In this document: positions 1 to 8,925 of the stretch, in pieces
Layout of the letters: the number at the start of each line of letters is the position of its first letter
Position numbering within the stretch: position 1 is the first letter of the stretch
Origin: Streptosporangium sp. NBC_01495
Lineage (GTDB): Bacteria; Actinomycetota; Actinomycetes; Streptosporangiales; Streptosporangiaceae
Assembly: GCF_036250735.1 (NCBI RefSeq)
Contig: NZ_CP109430.1
Location: 10,540,001 to 10,604,000 of the forward strand
DNA length: 64,000 bases
Direction of reading: 5' to 3'
Made by a program: the position numbers and the translations under genes
Notes under the pieces: generated by a model
The model's input: the letters and a program-made list of their open reading frames with translations, nothing else
Told to the model about the DNA's origin: nothing
The model's database searches: none

Positions 1-928
1 CGTCGAGGCCGTTCGCCAGCCAGATGGAGGTGCCGGCGACGGCGTTGCCCGCGTAGGGGACCCGGTCGTTGTAGGGGAAAATGCCCACCTCGATGCCGAA
101 CCCGTTGGCCCTGGCCCCCCGGACCATGTAGTTCACGTCGTTGGAGGACGAGATCCGCAGCGCGACCCGCTGCTCGGTGAACGCCCGGAGGGTCCCCGCC
201 CAGTCCGGGATGGAGCCCGTGTAGAGGTAGTGGCCCCTGCCGTGGAGGCGCCGCCACCATTCGGCCCAGGCCAGCATCTCGCCGGACGCCAGATTGCTGC
301 GCTCGGCCCGGCCGGCCCGGCCGTTCTCGCCTCCGACGAGGTGCCCGCCCTGCACGGCCACCGCCTGCTGGAAGAACGTGCCGTGGTTCGACCAGGTGAT
401 CGCGTGATCGGGGCCGCCCGGCAGGCCGGCGATCGCCTCGCACACCGAGTCCACCTCGTCCCAGGTCGTCGGGAGCTCGGTGACGCCCGCGGCCCGGAGC
501 AGGTCGGTGTTCGCGTACAGGAGGCTCGTCGTGCCCACCGACGGCATGGACGTGAGGTCGCCGTCGAGGCTGTAGTACTCCCGGAAGACCGGGAGCACGT
601 CGTCGATCACGACGGGCTCGCCGAGGATCTCCGACCGGCCGCCGATCGCCTTCTCCACCGAGGTGAACAGCGGGGAACCGTCACGGGCCCGTTCGTCCCT
701 GGCCACCTGCCCCATGTAGAAGTAGTACTCCGCGAGCGCGGGCGCGCGTCCCTCCGCCGCGGCCTTGGAGACCTCCAGCGGGAACGTCCAGAAATCCTTC
801 CCCTGGACCCTCACCGTGCATCCCGGATGCGCCGCCTCGAACTCCGCCGCCTGCTGGTGCCACCGATCCATCCACCCGGGGAAGGTGAGATCGGGCACCC
901 AGACGTCGACGACGACCTCTTTCTTCAT
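1..928 (-). CDS. Solute-binding protein homologue without signal peptide (partial)
   Basis: About 309 residues are visible; the C-terminus lies beyond the left edge. The sequence resembles sugar ABC-transporter substrate-binding proteins (SBP_bac_1 type), opening with MKKEVVVDVWVPDL and the mature-domain core. The ATG is preceded by GGAGG nine bases upstream, and the in-frame codons further upstream give no hydrophobic leader or lipobox, so the protein should stay in the cytoplasm. This is odd for the family, whose members are normally lipoproteins. No permease or ATPase gene is seen here. It lies downstream of a glycosyltransferase on the same strand, so a role in binding a glycoside or the enediyne product is possible but inferred. 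Confidence 0.75.
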   Translation of the reverse strand, partial: MKKEVVVDVWVPDLTFPGWMDRWHQQAAEFEAAHPGCTVRVQGKDFWTFPLEVSKAAAEGRAPALAEYYFYMGQVARDERARDGSPLFTSVEKAIGGRSEILGEPVVIDDVLPVFREYYSLDGDLTSMPSVGTTSLLYANTDLLRAAGVTELPTTWDEVDSVCEAIAGLPGGPDHAITWSNHGTFFQQAVAVQGGHLVGGENGRAGRAERSNLASGEMLAWAEWWRRLHGRGHYLYTGSIPDWAGTLRAFTEQRVALRISSSNDVNYMVRGARANGFGIEVGIFPYNDRVPYAGNAVAGTSIWLANGLD

Positions 929-1020
929 GCGCTTGCTCCTCCAGTCGTTTTGACAGTGCGACGGCGGGGGCGGGCCACGGGGCGCGTTCTCCGCGCACCG
1001 GATCTCCGGCCGCCCGGATG

Positions 1021-1111
1021 GCCGCGATCACATTCCGCCGGCCCGCGGTGGCCGCGATCACATTCCGCCGGCCCGCGGTGGCCGCGATCACGTTCCCGCC
1101 GGCCCGCGGTG
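1021..1111. repeat. Three tandem copies of a 30-bp repeat
   Basis: The unit starting gccgcgatcacattccgccg is present twice exactly (1021-1050 and 1051-1080) and once with one extra base and one change (1081-1111). It sits just past the stop of the glycosyltransferase gene and before the solute-binding-protein gene. No function is visible beyond spacing or transcription termination. Confidence 0.9.
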
Positions 1112-1115
1112 GCCG

Positions 1116-2471
1116 TCAGCGTTCCGCGGCCAGCTTCTCCAGGTCGGGGACGATGTCGGCGGGGCTCGGCTTGGACAGCCACTCACGGTGCAGGGCGGCC
1201 GCGCCCTCGCGGTAGGAGGGCCCGTCCAGCACCTCGGCGATCTGCGCCCGCATCTCCTCGACCGACTGGGTCTGGTGGTCCAGGCGCAGTCCGGCTCCGC
1301 GGTCGACGACGAACTTCGAGGAGATCCACGAGTCGGGGGCCCGCTCCGTGACCTTCTCCTCCGCGTTGTCGGCCTGGGCGCGGGCCACCGTGGTCTTGTT
1401 CTCCGCGTTGTCGAGGTCCAGGCGATGGCGGTCGTCGGTGTCGGTGATGAGCTGCGGCACGTTCGCCGCTATCGACGCCCAGAGGCTGCCGCTGGAGCCG
1501 TGACTGATCACCGCGGAACACGTGGGGAGCAGCTGGGACAGCGGCAGGTAGTCGACCGTGCGGACGTTGTCGGGGATCCGGTCGATCCCGACGAGCTGAT
1601 CGCTGTTCAGGGTGGCGACGACCTCCACGTCCAGGCCGGACACGGCCTCGAAGATCTTGGGGGTACGCCACTCGCCCTGGTCGAACGCGCGGGTCGAGAC
1701 CCCCACGGTGAACGCCAGCCGCGGCCGGTCGGGCCGGCCGTAGAGCCACGAGGGCTTGGCCGTGCCGCCGTTGTAGGGGATCCAGCGGACGGGGATGTCC
1801 GAGGGGCCGGTGGTCAGCCGCAGCTCCGGCGTGAGCGGGTCGATCGTCCGCTGGCCGTTCAGCAACTCGTCGTCGACGTCGAAGCCGTAGTGGTTGGCCA
1901 GCCGCGCCACCGTCGACGGGTAGGGGTTCTCCAGCGACGCCGCGCCCGTCCGGCGCTGCCGCTCGGCGAACCTCTCGGCACTCCACATCCCGTAGTCCGG
2001 CCCTATCACCACGCGGGCGTGTGCCGCGCCGCAGGCCCGCGCCGCCACCGCGCCCGCCGGGAACCAGGACTCCCAGAGCACCAGGTCCGGCTTCCAGGCG
2101 CGGGCGAAGTCGACGAGCTCCTCGATGTCCTTCCGGGGCGTGCGCGGGATGTAGAACCGCGCCGCGAAGACGAAGAACTGGTAGAAGACCTCCCAGTGGT
2201 CGCGGTCCGCGGCGTTGTGGAAGCCCAGCTCGTCCGCGAGGCGATCCATCTCGTCCAGGTCGGGGGCCTCCATCGCCGCCCAGGTGTCCACGTCCACCTC
2301 CTCGGCCCTGCCGGTGGTCACGGCGGTCAGCCCGGCCGAGGTGATCAGGTCCTCGACACCGCCGGGGCACGCGACGCACACCTCGTGGCCCGCGTTCTGC
2401 AGTGCCTGGGCGTACGGCACGAGCGGATAGACATGCGTCGGTTGCGGGAAGCCGGTAATCAGGACACGCAT
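1116..2471 (-). CDS. GT1-family antibiotic glycosyltransferase
   Basis: The 451-residue protein begins MRVLITGFPQPTHVYPLVPY, the GT-B N-terminal fold of macrolide and enediyne glycosyltransferases. It would attach an NDP-sugar to the aglycone in the cytoplasm. The start has a good AAAGGAGA site. The usual C-terminal donor motif HGGxGT is changed to HGSSGS (from His324). After the motif's Asp-rich end there is an insertion of roughly 35-40 residues, rich in N, E and K, before the normal VDRGAGLRL segment. That makes it longer than typical 380-420 residue relatives. It is probably active, but the donor pocket is unusual. Its placement beside deoxysugar genes supports a tailoring role. Confidence 0.85.
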   Translation of the reverse strand: MRVLITGFPQPTHVYPLVPYAQALQNAGHEVCVACPGGVEDLITSAGLTAVTTGRAEEVDVDTWAAMEAPDLDEMDRLADELGFHNAADRDHWEVFYQFFVFAARFYIPRTPRKDIEELVDFARAWKPDLVLWESWFPAGAVAARACGAAHARVVIGPDYGMWSAERFAERQRRTGAASLENPYPSTVARLANHYGFDVDDELLNGQRTIDPLTPELRLTTGPSDIPVRWIPYNGGTAKPSWLYGRPDRPRLAFTVGVSTRAFDQGEWRTPKIFEAVSGLDVEVVATLNSDQLVGIDRIPDNVRTVDYLPLSQLLPTCSAVISHGSSGSLWASIAANVPQLITDTDDRHRLDLDNAENKTTVARAQADNAEEKVTERAPDSWISSKFVVDRGAGLRLDHQTQSVEEMRAQIAEVLDGPSYREGAAALHREWLSKPSPADIVPDLEKLAAER

Positions 2472-2665
2472 TAACGATCTCCTTTGACGGCGTTTTTCCC
2501 GAAAATGGCATCGGGCGGGGAATCGGCCCCGCGACCATCGTCATCCGCCCGTCACACAGGTGCATCTCCAAGGGTGCGAATTTGGCGGGGCGGCACCCGG
2601 GATCCTGCGATCGGGAAAAGCCGAGGAGGTCGTCGATCGCGGCTTTGATTGACGTTCCGCGTCAT

Positions 2666-4072
2666 TCAGCGGGCGGGAAACCCGAAATCAGTGTCCGGGC
2701 CGGAAATGCTGTTCAGGCAGAGGAGCAGGGTTCTGGCCTCGATGCCGAGATAGTAGCTGTGCCGTTGTAGCGCGTGGAGTTGTTCGACGGAGATCCAGGC
2801 GAAGTCCGGAGGCGCCGACAGCGGAAAGTCGTCGGTGGCCTCGACGATGAGATAGCGCGTCCTGGCGTGGCGGAAGCGCCCGCCCTCCTCGGACTGCACG
2901 ACGTCGTAGCGGACGCTGTGGCGCGGCGCCGACAGCATGTGGTCGAGGAACTCCGGGCGGCGGTCCGCCGGGGTGGTGGGATGGTCGGTCATCATGAACC
3001 GCACGGTGGGGCCGAGCTCGATGGTGTCGCGGTAGCCGGGCAGGGCCTCGGCGCGGACCAGGGCGTGCAGCCGCCCGTTCACCCGCCGGACGACCAGTCC
3101 GGCCAGGGTCGGTCCGTGCGGCGCGAGCAGCGGCTGCTTCCAGCTGGTGACCTCGCGGGTCCGCGCGCGGACGCTGACGCCGACGATGCTGAAGGCCCCG
3201 CCGTCGTCGCGGGCGATCCTCTCGTCGTCGCGGCGCCACCCCACCAGGCGGTTCAGCGGAACCAGCCGGGCGGACAGGTGCTGGTGGCTCTTGTGGCCGG
3301 TGAACCAGCTGAGGATCTCCGTCATGGTGTGGACGCCGACGGGCTCCGAGACGGTGCCGGGCAGGCATCCCACGACCGTCCTGGTGTCCATGTTGAGGAC
3401 GTTGGGCCGGTGGAGCAGCCGGTGGATCTGTCCCAGCGTCAGCCAGCAGAAGTCGTGGTGGACGGGCACGTCGCCGGTGACCTCGATGACGATGTTGCGG
3501 TTGCGTTTGTGGTGGAACCAGGCGCCCTGTTCCGACTGCAGGGTGTCGACCAGGACCCTGCCCCGGCCGGGCTGGGTGAAGTACTCCACGTAGCGGGCGG
3601 CCCTGCCGCGGTGCACCTGGGTGTAGTTGCTGGAGGTGGCCTGGACCGTGGGCGACAGCTGCACCATGTCGATGTTGCCGGGCTCCATCTTGGCCTGCAG
3701 CAGGAAGTGCAGGACGCCGTTGAACTCCTTGGCGATGATGCCGAGGATGGCGATGTCCCGCTGGACCAGGATGGGCTGCCACCACTCGGCGGGGTGACCG
3801 CGTTCGCTGGTGACGTGGAGCCCTTCCACGGTGAAGAACCGGCCACTCTGGTGGTGCAGGTTCCCGGTGTCGGGGGCGAAGCGCCATCCCGGTGACCGGG
3901 TCAGTTCCTCCAGAGTTATGTCGGCGCTCTCGAACGGCTGCCGCCTCTTTTCCCGGAGCCAGTCGTCGATCTCGGGACTCATCGGCGACGAGGTCATCCG
4001 CGCCGAGGCGGCGATACGGGAGGCGAGGTCGACGGGCATGATCATGTCCAGCTGATTCAATCGCGCAGGCAC
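2666..4072 (-). CDS. NDP-hexose 2,3-dehydratase
   Basis: The protein belongs to the TylX3/EryBVI type that removes water from C2-C3 of an NDP-4-keto-6-deoxyhexose, the first step of 2-deoxygenation. Two internally homologous halves are visible. The first has WWQPILVQRD followed by LQAKMEPGN and a QATSSNY-type segment; the second has WKQPLLAP and ELGPTVRF. A GTG start at 4072 is chosen because AGGGGA lies eight bases upstream; it gives 468 residues, the usual family length. Later ATGs at 4045 and 4039 are possible. It is transcribed away from the dehydrogenase gene at 4261. The 3-keto product would be reduced by the oxidoreductase at 7839-8828. Confidence 0.9.
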   Translation of the reverse strand: MPARLNQLDMIMPVDLASRIAASARMTSSPMSPEIDDWLREKRRQPFESADITLEELTRSPGWRFAPDTGNLHHQSGRFFTVEGLHVTSERGHPAEWWQPILVQRDIAILGIIAKEFNGVLHFLLQAKMEPGNIDMVQLSPTVQATSSNYTQVHRGRAARYVEYFTQPGRGRVLVDTLQSEQGAWFHHKRNRNIVIEVTGDVPVHHDFCWLTLGQIHRLLHRPNVLNMDTRTVVGCLPGTVSEPVGVHTMTEILSWFTGHKSHQHLSARLVPLNRLVGWRRDDERIARDDGGAFSIVGVSVRARTREVTSWKQPLLAPHGPTLAGLVVRRVNGRLHALVRAEALPGYRDTIELGPTVRFMMTDHPTTPADRRPEFLDHMLSAPRHSVRYDVVQSEEGGRFRHARTRYLIVEATDDFPLSAPPDFAWISVEQLHALQRHSYYLGIEARTLLLCLNSISGPDTDFGFPAR

Positions 4073-4260
4073 CGCGGGGCTCCCCTTTTGAGGTTCGGAT
4101 GACTGCGTGCATCGTGCTACGACCGGATGGGCGACGCACCTTCGGACGTGCGGCACAAAAACGCCCGGATGGTAATGGCATAACAGGAGATGCGGTTCGA
4201 ACGCGTCGATTGGCACGCTGTTCATGCGCCGCCCTGTCACATCCTGAAAGTGGGTGACCC
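4073..4260. promoter_or_regulatory. Divergent promoter region of the sugar genes
   Basis: This 188-bp gap separates the minus-strand 2,3-dehydratase from the plus-strand nucleotide-sugar dehydrogenase, so promoters for both directions must lie here or overlap the gene starts. I see no convincing -35/-10 pair or operator by eye. Confidence 0.35.
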
Positions 4261-5610
4261 ATGAAATTCTTGCCTGATCAGGGAAATGCCTCCGCCGCGG
4301 TCATTGGAATGGGTTATGTGGGATCGACCGTGGCGGCGGTTCTCGCCGGCGAGGGCGTGAACGTCGTGGGAATCGACGTCGATCCGGAGCTGGTCACCCG
4401 GATGGAGCGACGCCGTCACCGGCTCGCCGAGCCGGGACTGCCCGAGCTGCTGTACGGCGGCCTGGACTCGGGCCGGCTGCGGGTCACCACCGACTACGAC
4501 CCGGTCTCCGACGCGGACGTGGTGATCATCGCCGTGGGTACGCCGGTCAGGGACACCGAGCTCGTGGACGTGTACCTGCGGACCGCGTGCACGGAACTGG
4601 GCAAACGCCTGCGCGAAGGCCAGCTCGTCATCCTCAAGAGCACGGTGCCGCCGGGCGTGGCCAGGAAGGTCGTCGCCCCGCTGCTGGAGAGCGGCGGGCT
4701 GACGGTGGGCGAGGACTTCGGGCTGGCCTTCTGCCCCGAGAGGCTGTCGGAGGGGCAGGCGCTGCGCGAGCTGAGGGCGTTCCCGATCGTCGTCGGCGGC
4801 TGGTGCCCCAACAGCGCGGCCGCCGCCGCCGCGTTCTGGCGCCGGACGATCGGTGCCGAGATCATCGACTGCACGTCGCTGGAGAGCGCCGAGGTGGTGA
4901 AGCTGGCGAGCAACTGGTGGATCGACCACAACATCGCGATGGCCAACGACCTGGCCAAGCTGTGCGCCGTGCTGGACGTCGACGTGCTGGAGGTGATCGA
5001 CGCGGCGAACACGATCCCCAAGGGCACCGGGAGCGTCAACATCCTGCTGCCGAGTGTGGGCGTCGGCGGGTCGTGCCTGACCAAGGATCCGTGGATGGTG
5101 TGGCGGGCGGCCCGCGACCGCGACCTCGAACTGGACACGATTCCCGTCGCGCGGGAGGTCAACGACTCCATGCCGGCGTACACCGCCGCCCTGATCGTCG
5201 AGGAGCTGGCCAGGCTCGGCAGGCGGCCGGAGCAGGCGAGGGTCGCGGTGCTCGGCGTGGGGTTCAAGAACAACACCGGCGACCTTCGCGCGACGCCGGT
5301 CCTGCCGGTCGTGGCCAGGCTGCGGCGGGACGGGGCCGAGGTCGTCCTGCACGATCCGCTCGCCGACCCCGGCGAGGTCGAGAAGATCTTCGGGCTGGCG
5401 CCGGTGGAGACGGCGCGGGAGGCGTTGTCCGGTGCCGACTGCGTCGCCGTGCTGGCGCGGCACGACCGGTTCGCCGAGATCGACCTCGTCGCGCTCCGGG
5501 AGGTCGTGGCGCCCTCGTGCGTCATCGTCGACGGCCGCGCCTACTACCCGCGCGAGACCATCGACCGGTTCCGGCGGCACGGTTACGCCTACCGGGGGAT
5601 TGGCAGGTAG
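4261..5610 (+). CDS. UDP/TDP-glucose 6-dehydrogenase (CalS8-like)
   Basis: The 449-residue enzyme should oxidise an NDP-glucose to the NDP-glucuronate with two NAD+. The Rossmann motif GMGYVG is at residues 16-21, the FCPERLSEG segment near 158-165, the conserved Lys at about 214 in AEVVKLASN, and the catalytic Cys272 in GGSCLTKDP. In calicheamicin and maduropeptin-type pathways this enzyme feeds aminopentose formation through a decarboxylase. No decarboxylase gene is seen in the window, so it may lie left of position 1. The ribosome site before the ATG is weak. Confidence 0.92.
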   Translation: MKFLPDQGNASAAVIGMGYVGSTVAAVLAGEGVNVVGIDVDPELVTRMERRRHRLAEPGLPELLYGGLDSGRLRVTTDYDPVSDADVVIIAVGTPVRDTELVDVYLRTACTELGKRLREGQLVILKSTVPPGVARKVVAPLLESGGLTVGEDFGLAFCPERLSEGQALRELRAFPIVVGGWCPNSAAAAAAFWRRTIGAEIIDCTSLESAEVVKLASNWWIDHNIAMANDLAKLCAVLDVDVLEVIDAANTIPKGTGSVNILLPSVGVGGSCLTKDPWMVWRAARDRDLELDTIPVAREVNDSMPAYTAALIVEELARLGRRPEQARVAVLGVGFKNNTGDLRATPVLPVVARLRRDGAEVVLHDPLADPGEVEKIFGLAPVETAREALSGADCVAVLARHDRFAEIDLVALREVVAPSCVIVDGRAYYPRETIDRFRRHGYAYRGIGR

Positions 5611-5717
5611 CGGTCGCCGTGTCACAGTGCGGTGCGGTCTCCTCCGCCGGGCCGGGATCTCGCGCGGTGCGGTCCGCGGCATCGACGACGGTCGGCGAGA
5701 GGAACGGTGGTATCGCG

Positions 5718-6287
5718 ATGATCCAGCCCGAGGAGCCCGTGCCCGGCACCATCCGGACGGTCTCCTCCCGCGAGGTGTACCGCAACCCGTGGCTGTCGCT
5801 GCGCGAGGACGTCGTGGAACGCCCGGACGGCACCCGAGGCATCTACTCGGTGGTCGACCGGCCCGACTACGCCGTGGTGATCGCCGCCGACCGCGACGGG
5901 TTCCACCTGGTCGAGCAGTACCGGTATCCGACCCGCGGCCGGTACTGGGAGTTCCCGCAGGGCTGCTTCCCCCAGGGCCGCACCGGCACCGCGGAGGAGC
6001 TGGGCCGCGCCGAGCTGGCCGAGGAGACCGGGCTGAGCGCGGCGTCGTGGACTCCGCTCGGCACGCTGTACGGCTGGCACGGCGCCAGCGGGCAGTCGTT
6101 CACCGTGTTCCTGGCCACCGGCCTGAGCGCGGGCGTTCCCCGGCGCGAGCACGAGGAGCAGGACATGCGCCAGCGCTGGGTCCCGCGCGCGGAGTTCGAG
6201 CGGATGATCCGGGCCGGCGACGTCCGCGACGACTCCACCGTCGCCGCCTACCTCCTGCTGCTGATGCACGAGCGGACCACGGAGTAA
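5718..6287 (+). CDS. Nudix hydrolase (ADP-ribose/NDP-sugar type)
   Basis: The 189-residue protein has the typical lead-in EFPQG followed by a Nudix helix. The catalytic glutamates of the E-L-x-E-E-T-G element are present. The helix has two extra residues and the usual Arg of the RE pair is Ala, so activity may be altered. The overall form resembles NudF/ADP-ribose and NDP-sugar pyrophosphatases. It sits between the dehydrogenase and the aminotransferase on the same strand, with 107 bp upstream and 124 bp downstream. It could clear dead-end nucleotide sugars, but this is inferred. The ATG at 5718 is the first start that leaves the preceding gene intact. Confidence 0.8.
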   Translation: MIQPEEPVPGTIRTVSSREVYRNPWLSLREDVVERPDGTRGIYSVVDRPDYAVVIAADRDGFHLVEQYRYPTRGRYWEFPQGCFPQGRTGTAEELGRAELAEETGLSAASWTPLGTLYGWHGASGQSFTVFLATGLSAGVPRREHEEQDMRQRWVPRAEFERMIRAGDVRDDSTVAAYLLLLMHERTTE

Positions 6288-6411
6288 CCGGCCGGACCGC
6301 ACGGTCGGCCACGGCCGCATTCTGCGAGATGCGCGGCCCACGCGCCGATGCGACGGTTGGGGCGGCGTCCTGCCGCGCCCGGAGATGCTGAGCCAACGCC
6401 AAGGAGTTCCC

Positions 6412-7608
6412 ATGGACCACGTGATCAACGTCGTGCAGCCGTCACTGGGCGAGCGAGAGCTCGCGGCGGTGCGGGAGGTGTTCGAGAGCAACTGGGTCGG
6501 CCGCGGCGCCCGCACCAGCGAGTTCGAGGCGGCCTTCGCCCGGCACCTCGGTGTCGGCCGCGAACACGTCACGGCGACGAACTCGTGCTCCTCGGCCACG
6601 TTCATCGCGATCGAACTACTCGGGATCGGTCCCGGCGACGAGGTCGTGCTGCCGACGGTGAGTTTCGTGGCCGTCGGCAACGCGATCGCCGCGCGCGGCG
6701 CGCGGCCGGTCTTCTGCGACGTCGACGAGGCCACGCTCAACCCGAGCGTGGCCGACATCGAGGCGGTGCTGACCGAGCGCACCAGGGCCGTGGTGATCCT
6801 GCACTACGGCGGCTACCCCGGCGAGGTCGCCGAGATCGCCGAGCTGTGCCGCGAGCGCGGCATCCGTCTGATCGAGGACGCCGCCCTGGCCGTCGCGTCC
6901 ACGGTGAACGGGCGCGCCTGCGGCACCTTCGGTGACATGGGCCTGTGGAGTTTCGACCACGCCAAGGTCGTGGTCACCGTGGACGGCGGCATGCTATACG
7001 TGCGCGACCCGGAGCTCGCCGCCCGCGCACCCAAGATCGCCTACCTCGGCCTGGAGCAGCGCGCCCCCGGCCGGTCCGGCTCGGCGTCCTTCCACAGCGG
7101 CTACGACCAGGCGCTGCGCTCGAAGACCCGCTGGTGGGACTACGACGTCTCGTCGTTCTCCGGCCGTTCCACCACCAACGACGTGCTCTCCGCCATCGGC
7201 ATCGTCCAGCTGAGCAGGCTCGGCGAGTCCATCGCCCGCCGCCACGAGGTCGCGCGGGCCTACGACGCGGGCCTCGCCGGCGTGGCCGGGCTGCGCGTGC
7301 CGCCGCCGCTGCCCGCCGGTCACACGTCCTCGTACTTCATGTACTGGCTGCGGTTCGAGAACGGCATCCGTGACCAGGTCGCGCGCGACCTCTACGAGCG
7401 CGGCATCTACACGACCTTCAGGTACCCCCCGCTGCACCAGGTCGAGGCGTACGGCTCGGACGCCGTGCTGCCACGGGCCGAGGCCGCCGCGGCGAACACG
7501 TTGCTCCTGCCGATCCACCAGTCGCTCTCCGACGCCGACGTCGACCGGGTCATCGCCGAGGTGCGCGACCGCACCGCCGCGCGGCTCGGCGACACCCGGG
7601 CGGCCTGA
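6412..7608 (+). CDS. DegT/DnrJ/EryC1 sugar aminotransferase
   Basis: This PLP-dependent enzyme of 398 residues should transfer an amino group to a keto-sugar nucleotide, giving an aminodeoxysugar. The ATG at 6412 follows AAGGAG with five bases spacing, preferred over the in-frame ATG at 6385. PLP residues visible are Asp156 in IEDAA and Lys185 in SFDHAKVV. The VTVDGGML segment replaces the common T-GEGG. With the dehydrogenase and C-methyltransferase it fits a branched aminopentose such as those of calicheamicin and maduropeptin-type enediynes. The actual substrate is not determined. Confidence 0.9.
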   Translation: MDHVINVVQPSLGERELAAVREVFESNWVGRGARTSEFEAAFARHLGVGREHVTATNSCSSATFIAIELLGIGPGDEVVLPTVSFVAVGNAIAARGARPVFCDVDEATLNPSVADIEAVLTERTRAVVILHYGGYPGEVAEIAELCRERGIRLIEDAALAVASTVNGRACGTFGDMGLWSFDHAKVVVTVDGGMLYVRDPELAARAPKIAYLGLEQRAPGRSGSASFHSGYDQALRSKTRWWDYDVSSFSGRSTTNDVLSAIGIVQLSRLGESIARRHEVARAYDAGLAGVAGLRVPPPLPAGHTSSYFMYWLRFENGIRDQVARDLYERGIYTTFRYPPLHQVEAYGSDAVLPRAEAAAANTLLLPIHQSLSDADVDRVIAEVRDRTAARLGDTRAA

Positions 7609-7612
7609 CCCG

Positions 7613-7790
7613 GGGCCGCGCACCGGCACCCGGGAAGGGCCGCGTACCGGTACCCGGGAAGGGCCGCGTACCGGTACCCGGGAGGCCGCGCACCGGCACC
7701 CGGGAAGGGCTGCGTACCGGCACCCGGGAAGGGCCGCTCCCCGGCATCCGGGAGGCCGCGCACCGGCATCCGGGAAGGGCCGGCCGGGCC
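7613..7790. repeat. About eight tandem ~22-bp repeats
   Basis: Copies of a unit containing gcaccggcacccgggaagg repeat with small changes between two convergent genes. The last copy forms the left arm of a long hairpin. Confidence 0.85.
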
Positions 7791-7822
7791 GGTGGGACGC
7801 CCGGCCGGCCCTTCCCGGATGC
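7766..7822. terminator. Bidirectional hairpin between convergent genes
   Basis: A perfect 23-bp inverted repeat (arms 7766-7788 and 7800-7822, 11-base loop) lies between the stops of the aminotransferase and the oxidoreductase. There is no T-run, but the stem is very strong. It probably ends transcription from both sides. The left arm is one copy of the adjacent tandem repeat. Confidence 0.75.
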
Positions 7823-7838
7823 CCAGGGGGCCGGGCCG

Positions 7839-8828
7839 CTAGATCCGGTGGGCGGTCTCGTCGATGTGGGCGACCAGTTCGGCGGTGCGGACGACCGTCG
7901 CCGACCATTCCCGGTGGTGCGGGTCGTGGCCGTGGGCGCGGGCGGTGTCGACCGCGGCGACGAAGGCGCTCACGGACGCGCTGAACTGGTGCTCGGCGGG
8001 TAGGGTGAGCTCCTCGACCCGGTCCTGCGACACGATGCGCAGGGTCGGCGCGTACCAGGGGGGCGGCAGGAAGGCCCGCTCGACGGTGAGCTGGCCGGTG
8101 CCGCCCCAGAGCCGGTAGCGGGAGCCGAAGCCGTGCTCGAAGCCGAAGTCGCCGGTGGCGATCACGCCGTCCGGCGAGCAGGCGACGAAGCTGCCCGAGA
8201 CGTCCACGCCGGAGACCGGGTCACGCCGCAGCACGGCGCCCACCACGGTCAGGTCGTCGCCGAGGAAGAACTGCGTCGCCCGCAGCGGGTAGACGCCGAG
8301 GTCGAGCAGGGCGCCGCCGCCCAGCTCGGACCGGTACCTGACGTCGTCCTCCGGCAGGGGCGGGAAGCAGTAGGAGCTCGTGAAGTGCCGTAGCGGGCCG
8401 ATGCGGCCCTCGCCCACCAGGGACCGTACGCGCCGGTGCTGGCCGTGGTGCAGGAAGCCGAAGTTCTCCCGCAGCACCAGGCCGCGGGCGGCGGCGGTCC
8501 GGGCCAGCTCGACGGTGTCCCGGACCGTGGTGGTCAGGGGCTTCTCTCCCAGGACGTGCTTGCCGCACTCCAGCGCCGCCAGCGCCGTCTCGTGGTGCAG
8601 CGCGTTGGGGAGCGCGATGTAGACGGCGTCGACGTCGTCACGGGACAGCAGGTTCTCGTACCCCACCACGGGATCGCAGCCGAACCTCCCGGCGAAGGCC
8701 GCCGCCCTGGCGCGGTCCCGGCTGGCGACGGCGGTCAGGAGCGCGGCGGGGGTGTCCCGGATGGCGGGGAGCATGGTGCGCGCGCCGAACGACGAGCAGC
8801 CGATCACGCCGATCCGCAGGGCGCTCAC
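7839..8828 (-). CDS. Gfo/Idh/MocA family oxidoreductase (sugar 3-ketoreductase)
   Basis: The 329-residue NAD(P)-dependent enzyme begins with the Rossmann stretch RIGVIGCSSFGA and has the family signature GEKPLTTT. In deoxysugar clusters this family reduces the 3-keto product made by the 2,3-dehydratase, completing 2-deoxygenation, so that role is likely here. The start is GTG, seven bases after GGAGG. It lies 97 bp downstream of the C-methyltransferase on the same strand, and the two probably share a transcript. Confidence 0.87.
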   Translation of the reverse strand: MSALRIGVIGCSSFGARTMLPAIRDTPAALLTAVASRDRARAAAFAGRFGCDPVVGYENLLSRDDVDAVYIALPNALHHETALAALECGKHVLGEKPLTTTVRDTVELARTAAARGLVLRENFGFLHHGQHRRVRSLVGEGRIGPLRHFTSSYCFPPLPEDDVRYRSELGGGALLDLGVYPLRATQFFLGDDLTVVGAVLRRDPVSGVDVSGSFVACSPDGVIATGDFGFEHGFGSRYRLWGGTGQLTVERAFLPPPWYAPTLRIVSQDRVEELTLPAEHQFSASVSAFVAAVDTARAHGHDPHHREWSATVVRTAELVAHIDETAHRI

Positions 8829-8925
8829 CGGTCCGCCTCCGGGGGGCCGCCGAATCCGCCGGGTGGGCTGCTGGGGAAGGTGTGCGTGGGCACCGCCGCT
8901 CCTGTTCTCTGGGGGGTGAGCCGGG

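Noticed and set aside
230..1351. Long plus-strand open frame over the left edge
   Set aside because: Low-complexity Arg/Pro/Gly composition and no family; it lies antisense to the solute-binding-protein and glycosyltransferase genes.
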